Shown here: positions 53,676 to 62,148 of the stretch, piece after piece
How the letters are laid out: every line of letters starts with the position of its first letter
How positions within the stretch are numbered: position 1 is the stretch's first letter
Assembly: GCF_007992455.1 (NCBI RefSeq)
Contig: NZ_BKAH01000002.1
Location: 186,001-250,000, forward strand
Length of the DNA stretch: 64,000 nt
Direction: 5' to 3'
Source of the DNA: Microbacterium saccharophilum
GTDB lineage: Bacteria > Actinomycetota > Actinomycetes > Actinomycetales > Microbacteriaceae
Position numbers and translations under genes: made by a program
The notes under the pieces: model-generated
What the model was told of the DNA's origin: nothing
Database searches by the model: none
The model's input: the letters and a program-made list of their open reading frames with translations, nothing else

Positions 53676-54755
53676 TTGAAACGCGTCTGTGTACTCAGCC
53701 AGCTCCCCCCTCCGTGGCATGGGTCTACTGTTATGACCGCCACATTGGTCGCGGCGCTTCGCGCCGAGGGCTTCGACGTCGATGTCGTGGAGCGCAGATT
53801 CAGCCGCTCGGTGGATGAAGTGGGGCGGTTGTCTCCTAGGAAAATCCTCTCCGCTCTTGGGCTCACTGGCCGGCTAGCGTGGGTCCTCAGTGGTCGTACG
53901 CGGCCCCTTCTTGTGTTCTTCCTGACCAACCGTCCCTTTTCATTTCTGGTGGACCTGCTTCTGCTGGAGATCGCGAGGCTCCGCAGGGCCGAAGTATTGC
54001 ACTACGTCCATACCACGGGATTCGCTGTGCTTGCACGACGTGGTCGGTTCTGGGCGTGGGCGGTGAGACGTGCTCTCGGGGCGGCGCGGCTGACCGTCGT
54101 CTTGGGTCATTCTCTGTCCGCGGATGTTGAGGCGTTTGTCGACCCCAAGAGCATACGCATCATCCCGAATGCGGTCGCCGCCGGTGACTTGGTTGTGTCG
54201 GCCGCACCGAGGCGTTCCGTAGTTTTCGTGTCTAACCTGCTTCCAGAAAAGGGAGCCGACGACTTCGTCGAGCTGGCGGCCCGATTCTCCCGCGATGTCG
54301 ATTTCTTGCTCTACGGCGCACCGGGCCCAGCTGGCTACATGGCCGAACTCACTACATCCATTGCGGGACTTACGAACTGCGACTACCTGGGCACCCTTCC
54401 AACGCAGGAAAAGTGGCGGGTTCTATCGGAGGCATCCGCACTGATCTTCCCTAGCAGTTATCCGTACGAGGCGCAGCCGCTGACGATCATCGAGGCGATG
54501 GCTTGCGGCACACCTGTCATCGCGTATGACGTCGGAGCAGTGAGGGAGCTTCTCGAGCATGCCCCATCGTGCGTTGTCGTGTGTCAGGGTGGCCTCGACG
54601 ATGTCGAAGGCGAGTTGATGAGGCTCCTGGGGTTAGGGCCTCGACAGAAGGAGGCTCAGCGTCAGCTGCTCCGAGAGTACGCGTCCGAGCACCATTCAAC
54701 GTCAGCATACGGTCGGGCGTGGGGGCGCGTGGTTGAAGAGGTTCTCGGTGGCTAA
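53676..54755 (+). CDS. GT4-type glycosyltransferase
   Basis: 359 residues, GT-B fold. The N-terminal domain starts MKRVCVLSQLPPPWHGST, and the C-terminal donor domain has the E-x7-E motif EAQPLTIIEAM (near 276-286). Probably transfers a sugar from a nucleotide donor onto the lipid-linked repeat unit. The TTG at 53676 has GAGG about 6 bp upstream; an in-frame ATG 12 codons earlier is less likely. Base composition is lower in GC than the ribosomal region. It overlaps the next gene by 8 bp. Confidence 0.85.
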   Translation: MKRVCVLSQLPPPWHGSTVMTATLVAALRAEGFDVDVVERRFSRSVDEVGRLSPRKILSALGLTGRLAWVLSGRTRPLLVFFLTNRPFSFLVDLLLLEIARLRRAEVLHYVHTTGFAVLARRGRFWAWAVRRALGAARLTVVLGHSLSADVEAFVDPKSIRIIPNAVAAGDLVVSAAPRRSVVFVSNLLPEKGADDFVELAARFSRDVDFLLYGAPGPAGYMAELTTSIAGLTNCDYLGTLPTQEKWRVLSEASALIFPSSYPYEAQPLTIIEAMACGTPVIAYDVGAVRELLEHAPSCVVVCQGGLDDVEGELMRLLGLGPRQKEAQRQLLREYASEHHSTSAYGRAWGRVVEEVLGG

Positions 54756-55854
54756 GAAAGTTGCGATTGTTCAGCCCTACGCCAGTAGATACCGCGAATC
54801 GCTTTTTCGCAGCCTTAGTGCGAGGCTCGCTGCGGGTGATACCGACCTGGAGGTCTTCGCGGGTTCACCTACGGGGGTCGAGAGTCAGAGAAAAGATGCC
54901 TCGACGGACGAAATCTTCACGGCCGTCCGGCAGACGGTCATTCCGCTGGGTGAGCGCCGTTTGGTGTTTCGTTGGCTTCCTCGCCGAGTGTGGGACGCGG
55001 ACCTGTTGATACTCGAACAGGCGACCCGGAATCTCGATACATACTTGTTGCTGCTATGGCGGCAGGTCACTCGACGGCCAACGGCGTTTTGGGGGCATGG
55101 GCACACCATAACGTCAGCGCAGTCCACATTGGAGCGACGACTTCAGGCATGGATGTTGCGACGCTCCCAGTGGTTCTTTGCTTACACCCCTCGAAGTCTC
55201 GAACGCGCAGTCCTGCTCGGTGCGTGTTCGCGCAAGGCAGTAGTTCTGAACAATACCTATGACTCCTCCGCGCTCCGGGAAGCGATCGGTTCCGCAGCTG
55301 GCTCTGTTGCGGAGGGGGACCAGCTCAAAGAACGATGGATAGGTGTTTACATCGGGGGCCTGGACCACACGAAGAGGATCGATTATCTCCTCCAAGTCGC
55401 GGCTGAGGTACACAAACGAGACCCTCGGTTTATCCTCGTGATTGGAGGTAGGGGTGAGGACGAGTCACTAGTTCGCGCCGCGGCCACTCGACCTTGGTGT
55501 CATTACCTTGGACCGGTGGGCAACTCGGAAAAGGCCTGGCTGTCGCGACACGCGAAGGTCTCCCTCATAGCAGGAAGAGTCGGGCTGGCTGCGATCGATT
55601 CGTTCGAAATGGGTCTGCCCGTAGTCTGCGAGGCGTGGCAGTACCACGCTCCCGAGTTCGAGTACCTCTCGGAAGAAAATGCCTTCATTGCCTCGCCCGG
55701 CGAGATGTCCGAGCTTGTGGGGCGAGTGATGGGCGACCCGAACCGCCTACGGTCGGTCCGAGACAACGCGCGGGCCTCTGCGGAAGCATATTCTCATGCC
55801 CGGATGGTCGAGCGGTTTCACTCGGGCATTACGGCTGCTATGGCGGCCGGGTGA
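54748..55854 (+). CDS. GT4-type glycosyltransferase
   Basis: 368 residues from the GTG at 54748, which has AGAGG six bases upstream; a TTG five codons earlier is possible. GT-B fold with a start of AKKVAIVQPYASRYRESLF and a donor domain with IGVYIGGLDHTKRIDYLL. The usual E-x7-E motif reads DSFEMGLPVV-like, so the second acidic residue is not obvious. Probable second sugar transfer in repeat-unit assembly, coupled to the previous gene. Confidence 0.82.
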   Translation: MAKKVAIVQPYASRYRESLFRSLSARLAAGDTDLEVFAGSPTGVESQRKDASTDEIFTAVRQTVIPLGERRLVFRWLPRRVWDADLLILEQATRNLDTYLLLLWRQVTRRPTAFWGHGHTITSAQSTLERRLQAWMLRRSQWFFAYTPRSLERAVLLGACSRKAVVLNNTYDSSALREAIGSAAGSVAEGDQLKERWIGVYIGGLDHTKRIDYLLQVAAEVHKRDPRFILVIGGRGEDESLVRAAATRPWCHYLGPVGNSEKAWLSRHAKVSLIAGRVGLAAIDSFEMGLPVVCEAWQYHAPEFEYLSEENAFIASPGEMSELVGRVMGDPNRLRSVRDNARASAEAYSHARMVERFHSGITAAMAAG

Positions 55855-56011
55855 GCGCATCCGCAGAATGACATGCGCTCCGTCGGGCGCCTGCGCGGAA
55901 TCTCGATAGATCTGAGCGAGCTCTATGCGGGCCCGGTGTGTCATGCCGTCTAGGTTCGCGGGTCGTGACACCGCCGCGTTTAGATCCCTGTCTGGAACTG
56001 GCCGCTGGCCG

Positions 56012-56524
56012 CTACGGCAAGTCCCGAAGGCGCCGCGCGGGCGCGCCAGCGTAGAGGCCGTTGGGCGCACAGTCCCTAGTGACTACTGACCCGGCAGCTA
56101 CGACGCACCCGTTCCCAATGGATACCCCTCCCAGGATCACGGTGTTCGCGCCCACCCAGGTACCGCGCCCGATGGTTATCGGCAACCCTTCATGTTCACC
56201 CGTCCTCCTATCGCTCGGCCCGATCCGATGGCCGCTCGATGCGAAAGTGACGTTGTACGCGATGCTGCAATTCTCCTCGATCGTGACCTCGCCGGACCCA
56301 TCGATGAAGACTCCCACGTTGATGAAGGCTCCGTCGTGGATGTGAATCCTTCGACTTCCGAAGTAGACGCCTGACTTGATGCGTGCATTGCGAATGTCGA
56401 CCCCGAGCATCTGCAACCACCGCCGCCGAACGATGGGGGGAAGGAGCGGGCTGCCTCCAACCGAGCACGCGAGGAACTCCCAAGCCCCCGCGCGTGCATC
56501 TCTCAAAGTCGGCATGAATCGCAT
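56012..56524 (-). CDS. Hexapeptide-repeat acetyltransferase
   Basis: 170 residues with left-handed beta-helix repeats from about residue 50 (for example IHIHDGAFINVGVFIDGSG, VTIEENCSIAYNV, VGANTVILGGVSIG, VVAAGSVVTRD). Catalytic His is probably in SSGHRIG. O-acetylates a sugar of the polymer or an intermediate (inference). Met4 is an alternative start. The last residues match the PARRLRDLP-type end of this family. Stands between the plus-strand GTs and the minus-strand GT2 gene. Confidence 0.85.
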   Translation of the reverse strand: MRFMPTLRDARAGAWEFLACSVGGSPLLPPIVRRRWLQMLGVDIRNARIKSGVYFGSRRIHIHDGAFINVGVFIDGSGEVTIEENCSIAYNVTFASSGHRIGPSDRRTGEHEGLPITIGRGTWVGANTVILGGVSIGNGCVVAAGSVVTRDCAPNGLYAGAPARRLRDLP

Positions 56525-56534
56525 GGAGAGGTCC

Positions 56535-57302
56535 TCAAGACAGGCAGAGGTCGGACAAGGTCAGCGAGAAGTGAGCTAAGCAAGCTCGGATCGCATCATC
56601 GTTTACGGATCGGCCGCGAGTCGCGGGCACGTTCTTCTTGTGTAGGGCGCCACCTTGGGATGCTCCATTCGAGCGGTATTCGCGACCGCTACCCACGCGA
56701 GCCGACGCGAACCCCGCACTTAGCGTGGCGCATTTCAGCCAAACATCGTCAGCAGACGGGGCCACGTCGGCGTAGTGGGGCGAACTCGCGTGTTGTAGTG
56801 AGCCCGGCGGGTACAGAATTCCGCCGCGGCCCGTGAGGAAGACCGCGGGGTGAGGCCAGTCTAGAGGTGCCGCTGGCCACGAGACGTAGGGCGAGAGGCC
56901 GTCCTTGTCTGCCCGCATCAACGTGCCGCGGGTTCCGACGCTGGCGTTAGGTGTCGCTTGACTGCCGGCCAGTAACCCTGCTAGCCAATCGGTTGGGTAG
57001 GTAACGTCATCATCGGCGGTAACGATAGTCGAGCCCGCGCCGAAGGCGGAGAGCGCGGGGAGGATCTTCTTGTAAGAACGACTATTGTCCGTGAACACTA
57101 CTTCAATCTTCTCCGAGTGCAGACGAATTAGTCGTTGCAGGCTGGCTGGAAGGTCGCTCGTACCGCCGTGGAACTCGTCGCGCGCTAGCGCCAAGAAGAT
57201 GACGTCCGGCGTTGTCTTCTGTCGAAGAATTGACCGAATCGTCCGTCCCACCGCTCTTATTCGGGCGGGATACGACGTCAAGGAAACTGCAACCTCAGGC
57301 AT
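56535..57302 (-). CDS. GT2-like glycosyltransferase
   Basis: 255 residues. GT-A fold resemblance: MPEVAVSLTSYPARI start, DVIFLALAR strand and the TADDDVTYP stretch with a D-x-D metal site (near 94-98). A later DDVWLK is compatible with the acceptor/catalytic Asp. Family is less typical than classic GT2, so donor and linkage cannot be given. It is followed by the acetyltransferase gene after 10 bp and preceded by the flippase gene after 12 bp. Confidence 0.75.
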   Translation of the reverse strand: MPEVAVSLTSYPARIRAVGRTIRSILRQKTTPDVIFLALARDEFHGGTSDLPASLQRLIRLHSEKIEVVFTDNSRSYKKILPALSAFGAGSTIVTADDDVTYPTDWLAGLLAGSQATPNASVGTRGTLMRADKDGLSPYVSWPAAPLDWPHPAVFLTGRGGILYPPGSLQHASSPHYADVAPSADDVWLKCATLSAGFASARVGSGREYRSNGASQGGALHKKNVPATRGRSVNDDAIRACLAHFSLTLSDLCLS

Positions 57303-57314
57303 TGATGTCCCTAC

Positions 57315-58601
57315 TCATGTGATCTCAGGGCCCCAGCTTCTGACGATGCGAATGATGCCCGGTGCTACCAGGAAGACAGCGAGGCAGATTGCCGAAGCGG
57401 CAAACGGGGCTGCGGGCAAATGTTCGCTGACAAGCAGCAATGTGAGCGAAACCGCACACGCAGACATCGGTATTGACCACAGCGCCTGGAATCGCAGGCC
57501 GTCTTCCGTGGTCAGGTTCATGCCGATCGCGAACTGGAGGGATTGTACGACAAGCAGCACCCCCGCGCTGAGCCAGGCAGCGGTTGGTGGTTCGACGGCA
57601 CCCCCCGACACCACAGTCGCCACAACTGGCCCGAGAAGCACGACGGCGCTGCCACCGGCCACGCCGACCCCTCCGAACCACGCGACAGGTATCAGCGACT
57701 TCTTGCGCGTCGCTAGACCCGCGGATCGATTCGCTGCGAAATGGGGCCATAGGGCTATTGCAGCGGCGGAGACGACAGAGGTGGCGGGCAGGTACAGCTG
57801 CATAATGAGCGAGAAATCTGCGACTGCGTGGAGGTCCCCGCTTCGAGCAATGATGATTCTGCCAAGGGGCAACATCAGACTCGCCGTCAGGGTAATCACG
57901 GTGAAGTACATACCCTGACGCAGCAGCCCGCCCGCACGAAAGTCCGCGTCGAAGATCCAACGAGGCTTGAACTTCGTCCGACGAACGGCGGAGGCCGCCA
58001 TGACCGCAGATGTGCATGCGAGTGCGGCCGATGGACAGATTGCAAGCAGCAGCCAGTTCCCCGGGCTGAGGGCCACAACGGACACCGTGAGAGCGAGAGT
58101 GAGAAGTGGGGTGAGCCCGCTTAATAGGACCGCCTGGGCGTTTCGTGATAGTCCTACCAGTACGCGTTGTCCGATTCCCAGAGGGACGGAGGCCGCGAAG
58201 AAGGCTAGCGCGACCGCCACTATGAGATCGAGGTCCGGACTCTGGTACTCCTGAAGACCGAGAATCGTTCCCCAGGAGCCGAAGAGATTGACGCTGAGCG
58301 CAATGACGACTATCGCTAGTGCTGACGCGATCGCGATCCGCACGGCCGAGGCGATGGTCCCCCACTTGACCCGGTCGCTGGCACTGCGAGCTGCGAGAGC
58401 ATTTACAACCCCGGCGCCGACTCCCAGGTCTGCGAACGGGAGGACTTGCGCGAGTGTGGAAACCGTCGAGATCACAGCGAAGCCCGAGCTCCCGGTCTGG
58501 TCGATGATAATTCGCGCCGTTACGAGGCTTGCCGCCGCGGTCACGGGAAGCGTAAGCAGGCGGCTACTGCCTGCGCGGAGTACGGCTCTGGCAACGCTCA
58601 A
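57315..58601 (-). CDS. wzx: Wzx-type polysaccharide flippase
   Basis: 428 residues with about 12 hydrophobic segments; MATE/MVF superfamily (RfbX/Wzx). It would flip the lipid-linked repeat unit to the outer face of the membrane. The TTG at 58601 overlaps the stop of the polymerase gene (TTGA) and gives MSVARAVLRAGSSRLL, which is why it is preferred to the longer open frame. Gene order polymerase-flippase is usual in such loci. Confidence 0.85.
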   Translation of the reverse strand: MSVARAVLRAGSSRLLTLPVTAAASLVTARIIIDQTGSSGFAVISTVSTLAQVLPFADLGVGAGVVNALAARSASDRVKWGTIASAVRIAIASALAIVVIALSVNLFGSWGTILGLQEYQSPDLDLIVAVALAFFAASVPLGIGQRVLVGLSRNAQAVLLSGLTPLLTLALTVSVVALSPGNWLLLAICPSAALACTSAVMAASAVRRTKFKPRWIFDADFRAGGLLRQGMYFTVITLTASLMLPLGRIIIARSGDLHAVADFSLIMQLYLPATSVVSAAAIALWPHFAANRSAGLATRKKSLIPVAWFGGVGVAGGSAVVLLGPVVATVVSGGAVEPPTAAWLSAGVLLVVQSLQFAIGMNLTTEDGLRFQALWSIPMSACAVSLTLLLVSEHLPAAPFAASAICLAVFLVAPGIIRIVRSWGPEIT

Positions 58602-59818
58602 CGAACGCGGTCCAATACAGTGCTGTACACCTTTGCGCGAATCGACAGCGTAGCGATTGCCCCCGCAAGACCCAGCCAGACCTCGCCCCGCACGTTCCAG
58701 GGGGAGAAGAGCGCGTCCCAAGTCACAAGAAGCGCCGCAAAGAGGGTTAGGTTGACTATCCCATATGCCGCGCTGGGGCCAACCGCGCGCCAGCAGTGAG
58801 CGACGATTAGGGCGACACCCATAGCGCCCAAGAGTCCGGTCGCAATCCAGATTGTGAAGAGCAGGCTATGCGAGTTGATTCCGCCACCCAAAATTCTCTC
58901 GAGTTGAACATCGTTCAGCGGGAGACCCATCTGGATGTAGGTCCCGACAGCGAGCGACGCCTCCTGGTTGTCGAGGCTCGCGCCGAACCCACGACCAGTA
59001 AACCAGGAGTCTCGAAGAGCGATCATAGAGACGACAATCTCAGGTCGTGCCACTTCGATGAGGCCCGCGGAACTCCCCATTTGCGAATCGAATCGCGCCT
59101 TGGCGTCGCTCCCGAACCATCCCGCCTGGAGTGCGCCTGAGATGGCCCAGACGACTCCCATCGCCGCGATAAGCAGCGCAACGCCGTGAGTCGGCCGGAG
59201 TGACCTCCCGTCCACTCTGCCGAAAAGGTTAGGGAGAACAGACAGGATGACGATCAGGCCCAGGCTGCGAAAGTCAAGGAGGAGTAGAACAACTCCGGTA
59301 GCAACGATGATCGCCGGCCCGAGGGCCCCCCGACGGGCATTGCTCGCCAGTGCAACCGCTGCGACCGCCAGCCCGAGACCAGCACCAAGCTTAATCGGCG
59401 ACAGTGACGTTGAGATAATCGGCTGCCATATCGCCCCGGCAGCGAGTCCCACCGCCACCCAGACACACAACTCCTTCAATCGTCGTGGCGATTCTCGGGC
59501 CAGGTGAAGGAGGAGCAAGTACGTTGCCAGTGTGACAAGCGGGTAAGTCACATTTGCGCCTCCGCTCATCACGGAGGTGTTCTGCAGGATCACGCTGACC
59601 AGGACCGACGTCAGCCAGACAAGAATCCCCCGTACGAACCACTTTCCGGCTGGCTCCCGGAGATGGATCGCTGTGACTGGTAACAGGACCACCGCGACTA
59701 CTCCGAGAAGAGTAAAGGAGAGGCCCGGTATGACGACTACTGCCGTGGATAGAGAAACGAGAAGCCCCACTGCAGGGTCCAAACGTGGGCCCCCGCGAGA
59801 CTGAAATTCAGGACTCAT
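58598..59818 (-). CDS. wzy: Wzy-type O-antigen/EPS polymerase
   Basis: 406 residues with about ten membrane segments and one large periplasmic loop (about 235-315) containing Arg-rich FDSQMGSSAGLIEVARPEI and FTGRGFG, as in Wzy/O-antigen ligase-type enzymes. It would polymerise repeat units. The ATG at 59818 overlaps the upstream stop by 4 bp (ATGA). Assignment rests on topology and context because Wzy sequences are poorly conserved; an O-antigen-ligase-type enzyme is the alternative. Confidence 0.75.
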   Translation of the reverse strand: MSPEFQSRGGPRLDPAVGLLVSLSTAVVVIPGLSFTLLGVVAVVLLPVTAIHLREPAGKWFVRGILVWLTSVLVSVILQNTSVMSGGANVTYPLVTLATYLLLLHLARESPRRLKELCVWVAVGLAAGAIWQPIISTSLSPIKLGAGLGLAVAAVALASNARRGALGPAIIVATGVVLLLLDFRSLGLIVILSVLPNLFGRVDGRSLRPTHGVALLIAAMGVVWAISGALQAGWFGSDAKARFDSQMGSSAGLIEVARPEIVVSMIALRDSWFTGRGFGASLDNQEASLAVGTYIQMGLPLNDVQLERILGGGINSHSLLFTIWIATGLLGAMGVALIVAHCWRAVGPSAAYGIVNLTLFAALLVTWDALFSPWNVRGEVWLGLAGAIATLSIRAKVYSTVLDRVR

Positions 59819-60630
59819 GAACTGGGCTTTGTGTAGGGCTTGCCCGCTACAAGTGGGGGGGAGTCGAATCTCGTCCGCCACATATACGCGTCGTACACCT
59901 TCTCAAGAGCTCGCGTCGCTGGTCTCACCAAAAGACCCAACCGCCGTCCGGGGCTGTGCGCGTACCGCCGTCGCACGTCCATCGATTCGTCTCGCGCACC
60001 CTTGGTCGCCGTTATGGAAGCCGAGTGGAGCCGATAGGCCGAAAGCTCCTTGGGCACGTACCGCCAGCGGTGGCTTCCGCCCTCGGAGAGAAAGAGGAAC
60101 AACTCCAGATCCATCGCGTTCCTGAGCCCCTCATCGACGACCGGCCGGCGCTCGATAGCTGATGCTCTCAACAGCGAACCTGGTTGAGGGACGTAGTCTT
60201 TGCCGATTCGCATGTATAGAGGCGCCCACCTCGTTGGCCGACTGAGGTGGATCGTGTCGCCGAGTTCGTCGATGTACCGCGTGCGGCCATAGCCGAAACG
60301 TGCCTGAGGACTCTCAGCCAGCGCTTGTGACAACGTCTCGAGGGCGGCAGGTGCTAGCAGATCGTCATCTCCGAGCCACGTGACAAACGTGCACTGGTCG
60401 AGAAGCGCGTCAAACCCTTCGTTGATGGCCGTGCTAAGCCCTCGAGGTCCGGAAACGATATGGCTCGCCTGGAACTCACTCGCCATGGAGACGAGTGTCG
60501 GTGAGGCCGGACCGACGATCACGAGTTTCGTGGTGACACCGGCCTGAGTGCGAATCGAGGACAACGTCTGCCGAAGCCACGCGGGGCGTTCGCCGAGCGT
60601 CGGCACCACGACTCCAACGTCATAGGACAT
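59815..60630 (-). CDS. GT2-family glycosyltransferase
   Basis: 271 residues. GT-A fold: MSYDVGVVVPTLGERPAWL start, and the D-x-D-type LGDDDLLAP (near 90-98) binds metal and nucleotide sugar. The segment RNAMDLELFLFLSEGG holds the probable catalytic Asp region. The ATG at 60630 shares one base with the upstream stop; two codons in the same frame just before it are less well placed. Part of a minus-strand run of overlapping genes. Confidence 0.85.
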   Translation of the reverse strand: MSYDVGVVVPTLGERPAWLRQTLSSIRTQAGVTTKLVIVGPASPTLVSMASEFQASHIVSGPRGLSTAINEGFDALLDQCTFVTWLGDDDLLAPAALETLSQALAESPQARFGYGRTRYIDELGDTIHLSRPTRWAPLYMRIGKDYVPQPGSLLRASAIERRPVVDEGLRNAMDLELFLFLSEGGSHRWRYVPKELSAYRLHSASITATKGARDESMDVRRRYAHSPGRRLGLLVRPATRALEKVYDAYMWRTRFDSPPLVAGKPYTKPSS

Positions 60631-61166
60631 CAATAGAACCAACCCCCGCCGGCTACCTTGACGGACTCCACCAGGCGCGCTGAGCTAGCCGGGTCGTCGA
60701 GCTCGGCTTTCCAGCCCTGGTCAAACCGTGGCCAATGCTCTCCCGCGGCCAAGTTCCTCGCCCGGGTCGTCGCCACATCTGCGATGGGTCTCGCAGGAAC
60801 ACCGCCCCAGACTTCTCCACGGGGGATGCTTTTTGTGACGACGCTCCCTGCGGCGATGATGGACCCGCGCCCGATGAGGACACCGGGCAGAATCGTCGAT
60901 CGCGCCCCTATGAAGACTTCATCCTCGATTTCCACTGGCTGGACTCGAGTCCAGCCAATGTGGTCTCGCAACGCGGCGTCGTGCGTCAGGATCATCACGC
61001 CGGGGCCAAAGGTCACGTAGTTCCCGATGGTCACGAACGGGCAGTCGTTCGGGCTGATGATCGCGCCGTTCGGCAAGAACCGGTCGCCGATTCGTGCTCC
61101 GGCGCGCCGATATCGCTCGGTCTCGCTCCGCCGGAATGTCTTCTTCAACGCCTCGCGCATCCTCAT
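60630..61166 (-). CDS. Hexapeptide-repeat acetyltransferase
   Basis: 178 residues. Left-handed beta-helix from about residue 30 (ISPNDCPFVTIGNYVTFGPG, VFIGARSTILPGVLIGRGS, IIAAGSVVTKSIPRGEV). His in LTHDAALRDH is the probable catalytic base. Resembles serine- or sugar-O-acetyltransferases; target unknown. Overlaps the downstream GT gene by one base and the WecG gene by 4. Confidence 0.85.
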   Translation of the reverse strand: MRMREALKKTFRRSETERYRRAGARIGDRFLPNGAIISPNDCPFVTIGNYVTFGPGVMILTHDAALRDHIGWTRVQPVEIEDEVFIGARSTILPGVLIGRGSIIAAGSVVTKSIPRGEVWGGVPARPIADVATTRARNLAAGEHWPRFDQGWKAELDDPASSARLVESVKVAGGGWFY

Positions 61167-61981
61167 GATCCGCCCCCTGTGCCATCAGCGAATCGGTGGC
61201 TGAATGCGGCGCGGAGGAAACGCAGATTGCCGAAGACGTAACGTCGCCAGAGGCGACGCGGCTCCGAGGCTAGCCTGTACAACCACTCAAATCCCGACCG
61301 TTGGACCCATACCGGCGCCTGGCGGACTGTCCCTGCCGCGAAGTCGAATGCTGCGCCAACGTTCACGGTCGTGACCATGGCCTCTCGTGCGAGGGCAGTC
61401 CCGACCACATCCTGTTTCGGAGTCCCTAGCCCTACCCACACCAGGTCGGGCTTGGTCTGACGAATGTGGTCCGCGCACACCGCGATATACTCCGCCGTAA
61501 CGGGTGCGAACGGAGGCGAGTACGAGCCGACGACGTTGATGCCGGGATGAGTGGCTGCGAGGGCTTCCTTCAATTGAGCCAGCGTCTCCGGCGTGCCGCC
61601 GAGCAGGAAATGCCGCGTCCCTCGCTCCACCCCGGCCCGCATGACATCTACAAAGAGCGAAGGCCCGCGAACACGCCTCGCAGTTCGAGGCAGCTGCGAG
61701 TTCATGAACCAGACGACGGGTGTGCCGTCAGGAAAGTTGACGCCCTCCTCGACAAGCAGTTGTCGGTACGAAGGATCCCTGTCTGCGAGCGCGACATTGT
61801 AGGCGTTGGCGAGACGAACGTTAACGGGCGCCGCACGACGGTCCTCGGCATCGAGAAGCCAGGTGGTTGCGTCTTCGGGTGAAGCGACGCAAAATGGGAT
61901 GCTCCCGACCGTCCGCGTCTCGAAGGCGTGGTTGACGGGGGGGAGTCGACTTGGGGAAGTCGGATGAGAGGTGGGGGACAT
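61163..61981 (-). CDS. WecG/TagA/CpsF-family glycosyltransferase
   Basis: 272 residues, GT26. Transfers a sugar (ManNAc or similar) from UDP onto a lipid-linked acceptor early in glycan assembly. NFPDGTPVVW (near 82-91) holds the catalytic Asp; LVWVGLGTPKQD and the late QRSGFEWLYRLASEPRRLWRRY stretch are hallmark. The first 18 residues are a Ser/Pro-rich extension. Stops are shared with the downstream acetyltransferase by 4 bp. Confidence 0.9.
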   Translation of the reverse strand: MSPTSHPTSPSRLPPVNHAFETRTVGSIPFCVASPEDATTWLLDAEDRRAAPVNVRLANAYNVALADRDPSYRQLLVEEGVNFPDGTPVVWFMNSQLPRTARRVRGPSLFVDVMRAGVERGTRHFLLGGTPETLAQLKEALAATHPGINVVGSYSPPFAPVTAEYIAVCADHIRQTKPDLVWVGLGTPKQDVVGTALAREAMVTTVNVGAAFDFAAGTVRQAPVWVQRSGFEWLYRLASEPRRLWRRYVFGNLRFLRAAFSHRFADGTGGGS

Positions 61982-62148
61982 GATCGGAACTCTCAGTGCT
62001 AGTGCCGGTGGGGGGCTGGGGCAGGGGGCAGTCGTAACGCAAGCAGAGCGCGTCGCGAGGCGCCGGGCTCAGCGGATCCTGCGCATCGCGTTTCGGCGGT
62101 GGCGGTTGACTTCGGACCGTTGATGCCCGGATTGGCGCGTCGCCTCAC
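61982..62148. other. Short gap between the WecG gene and the phosphoglycosyltransferase
   Basis: 167 bp with no supported gene, hairpin or promoter match. Probably a leader for the WecG gene group. Confidence 0.3.
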
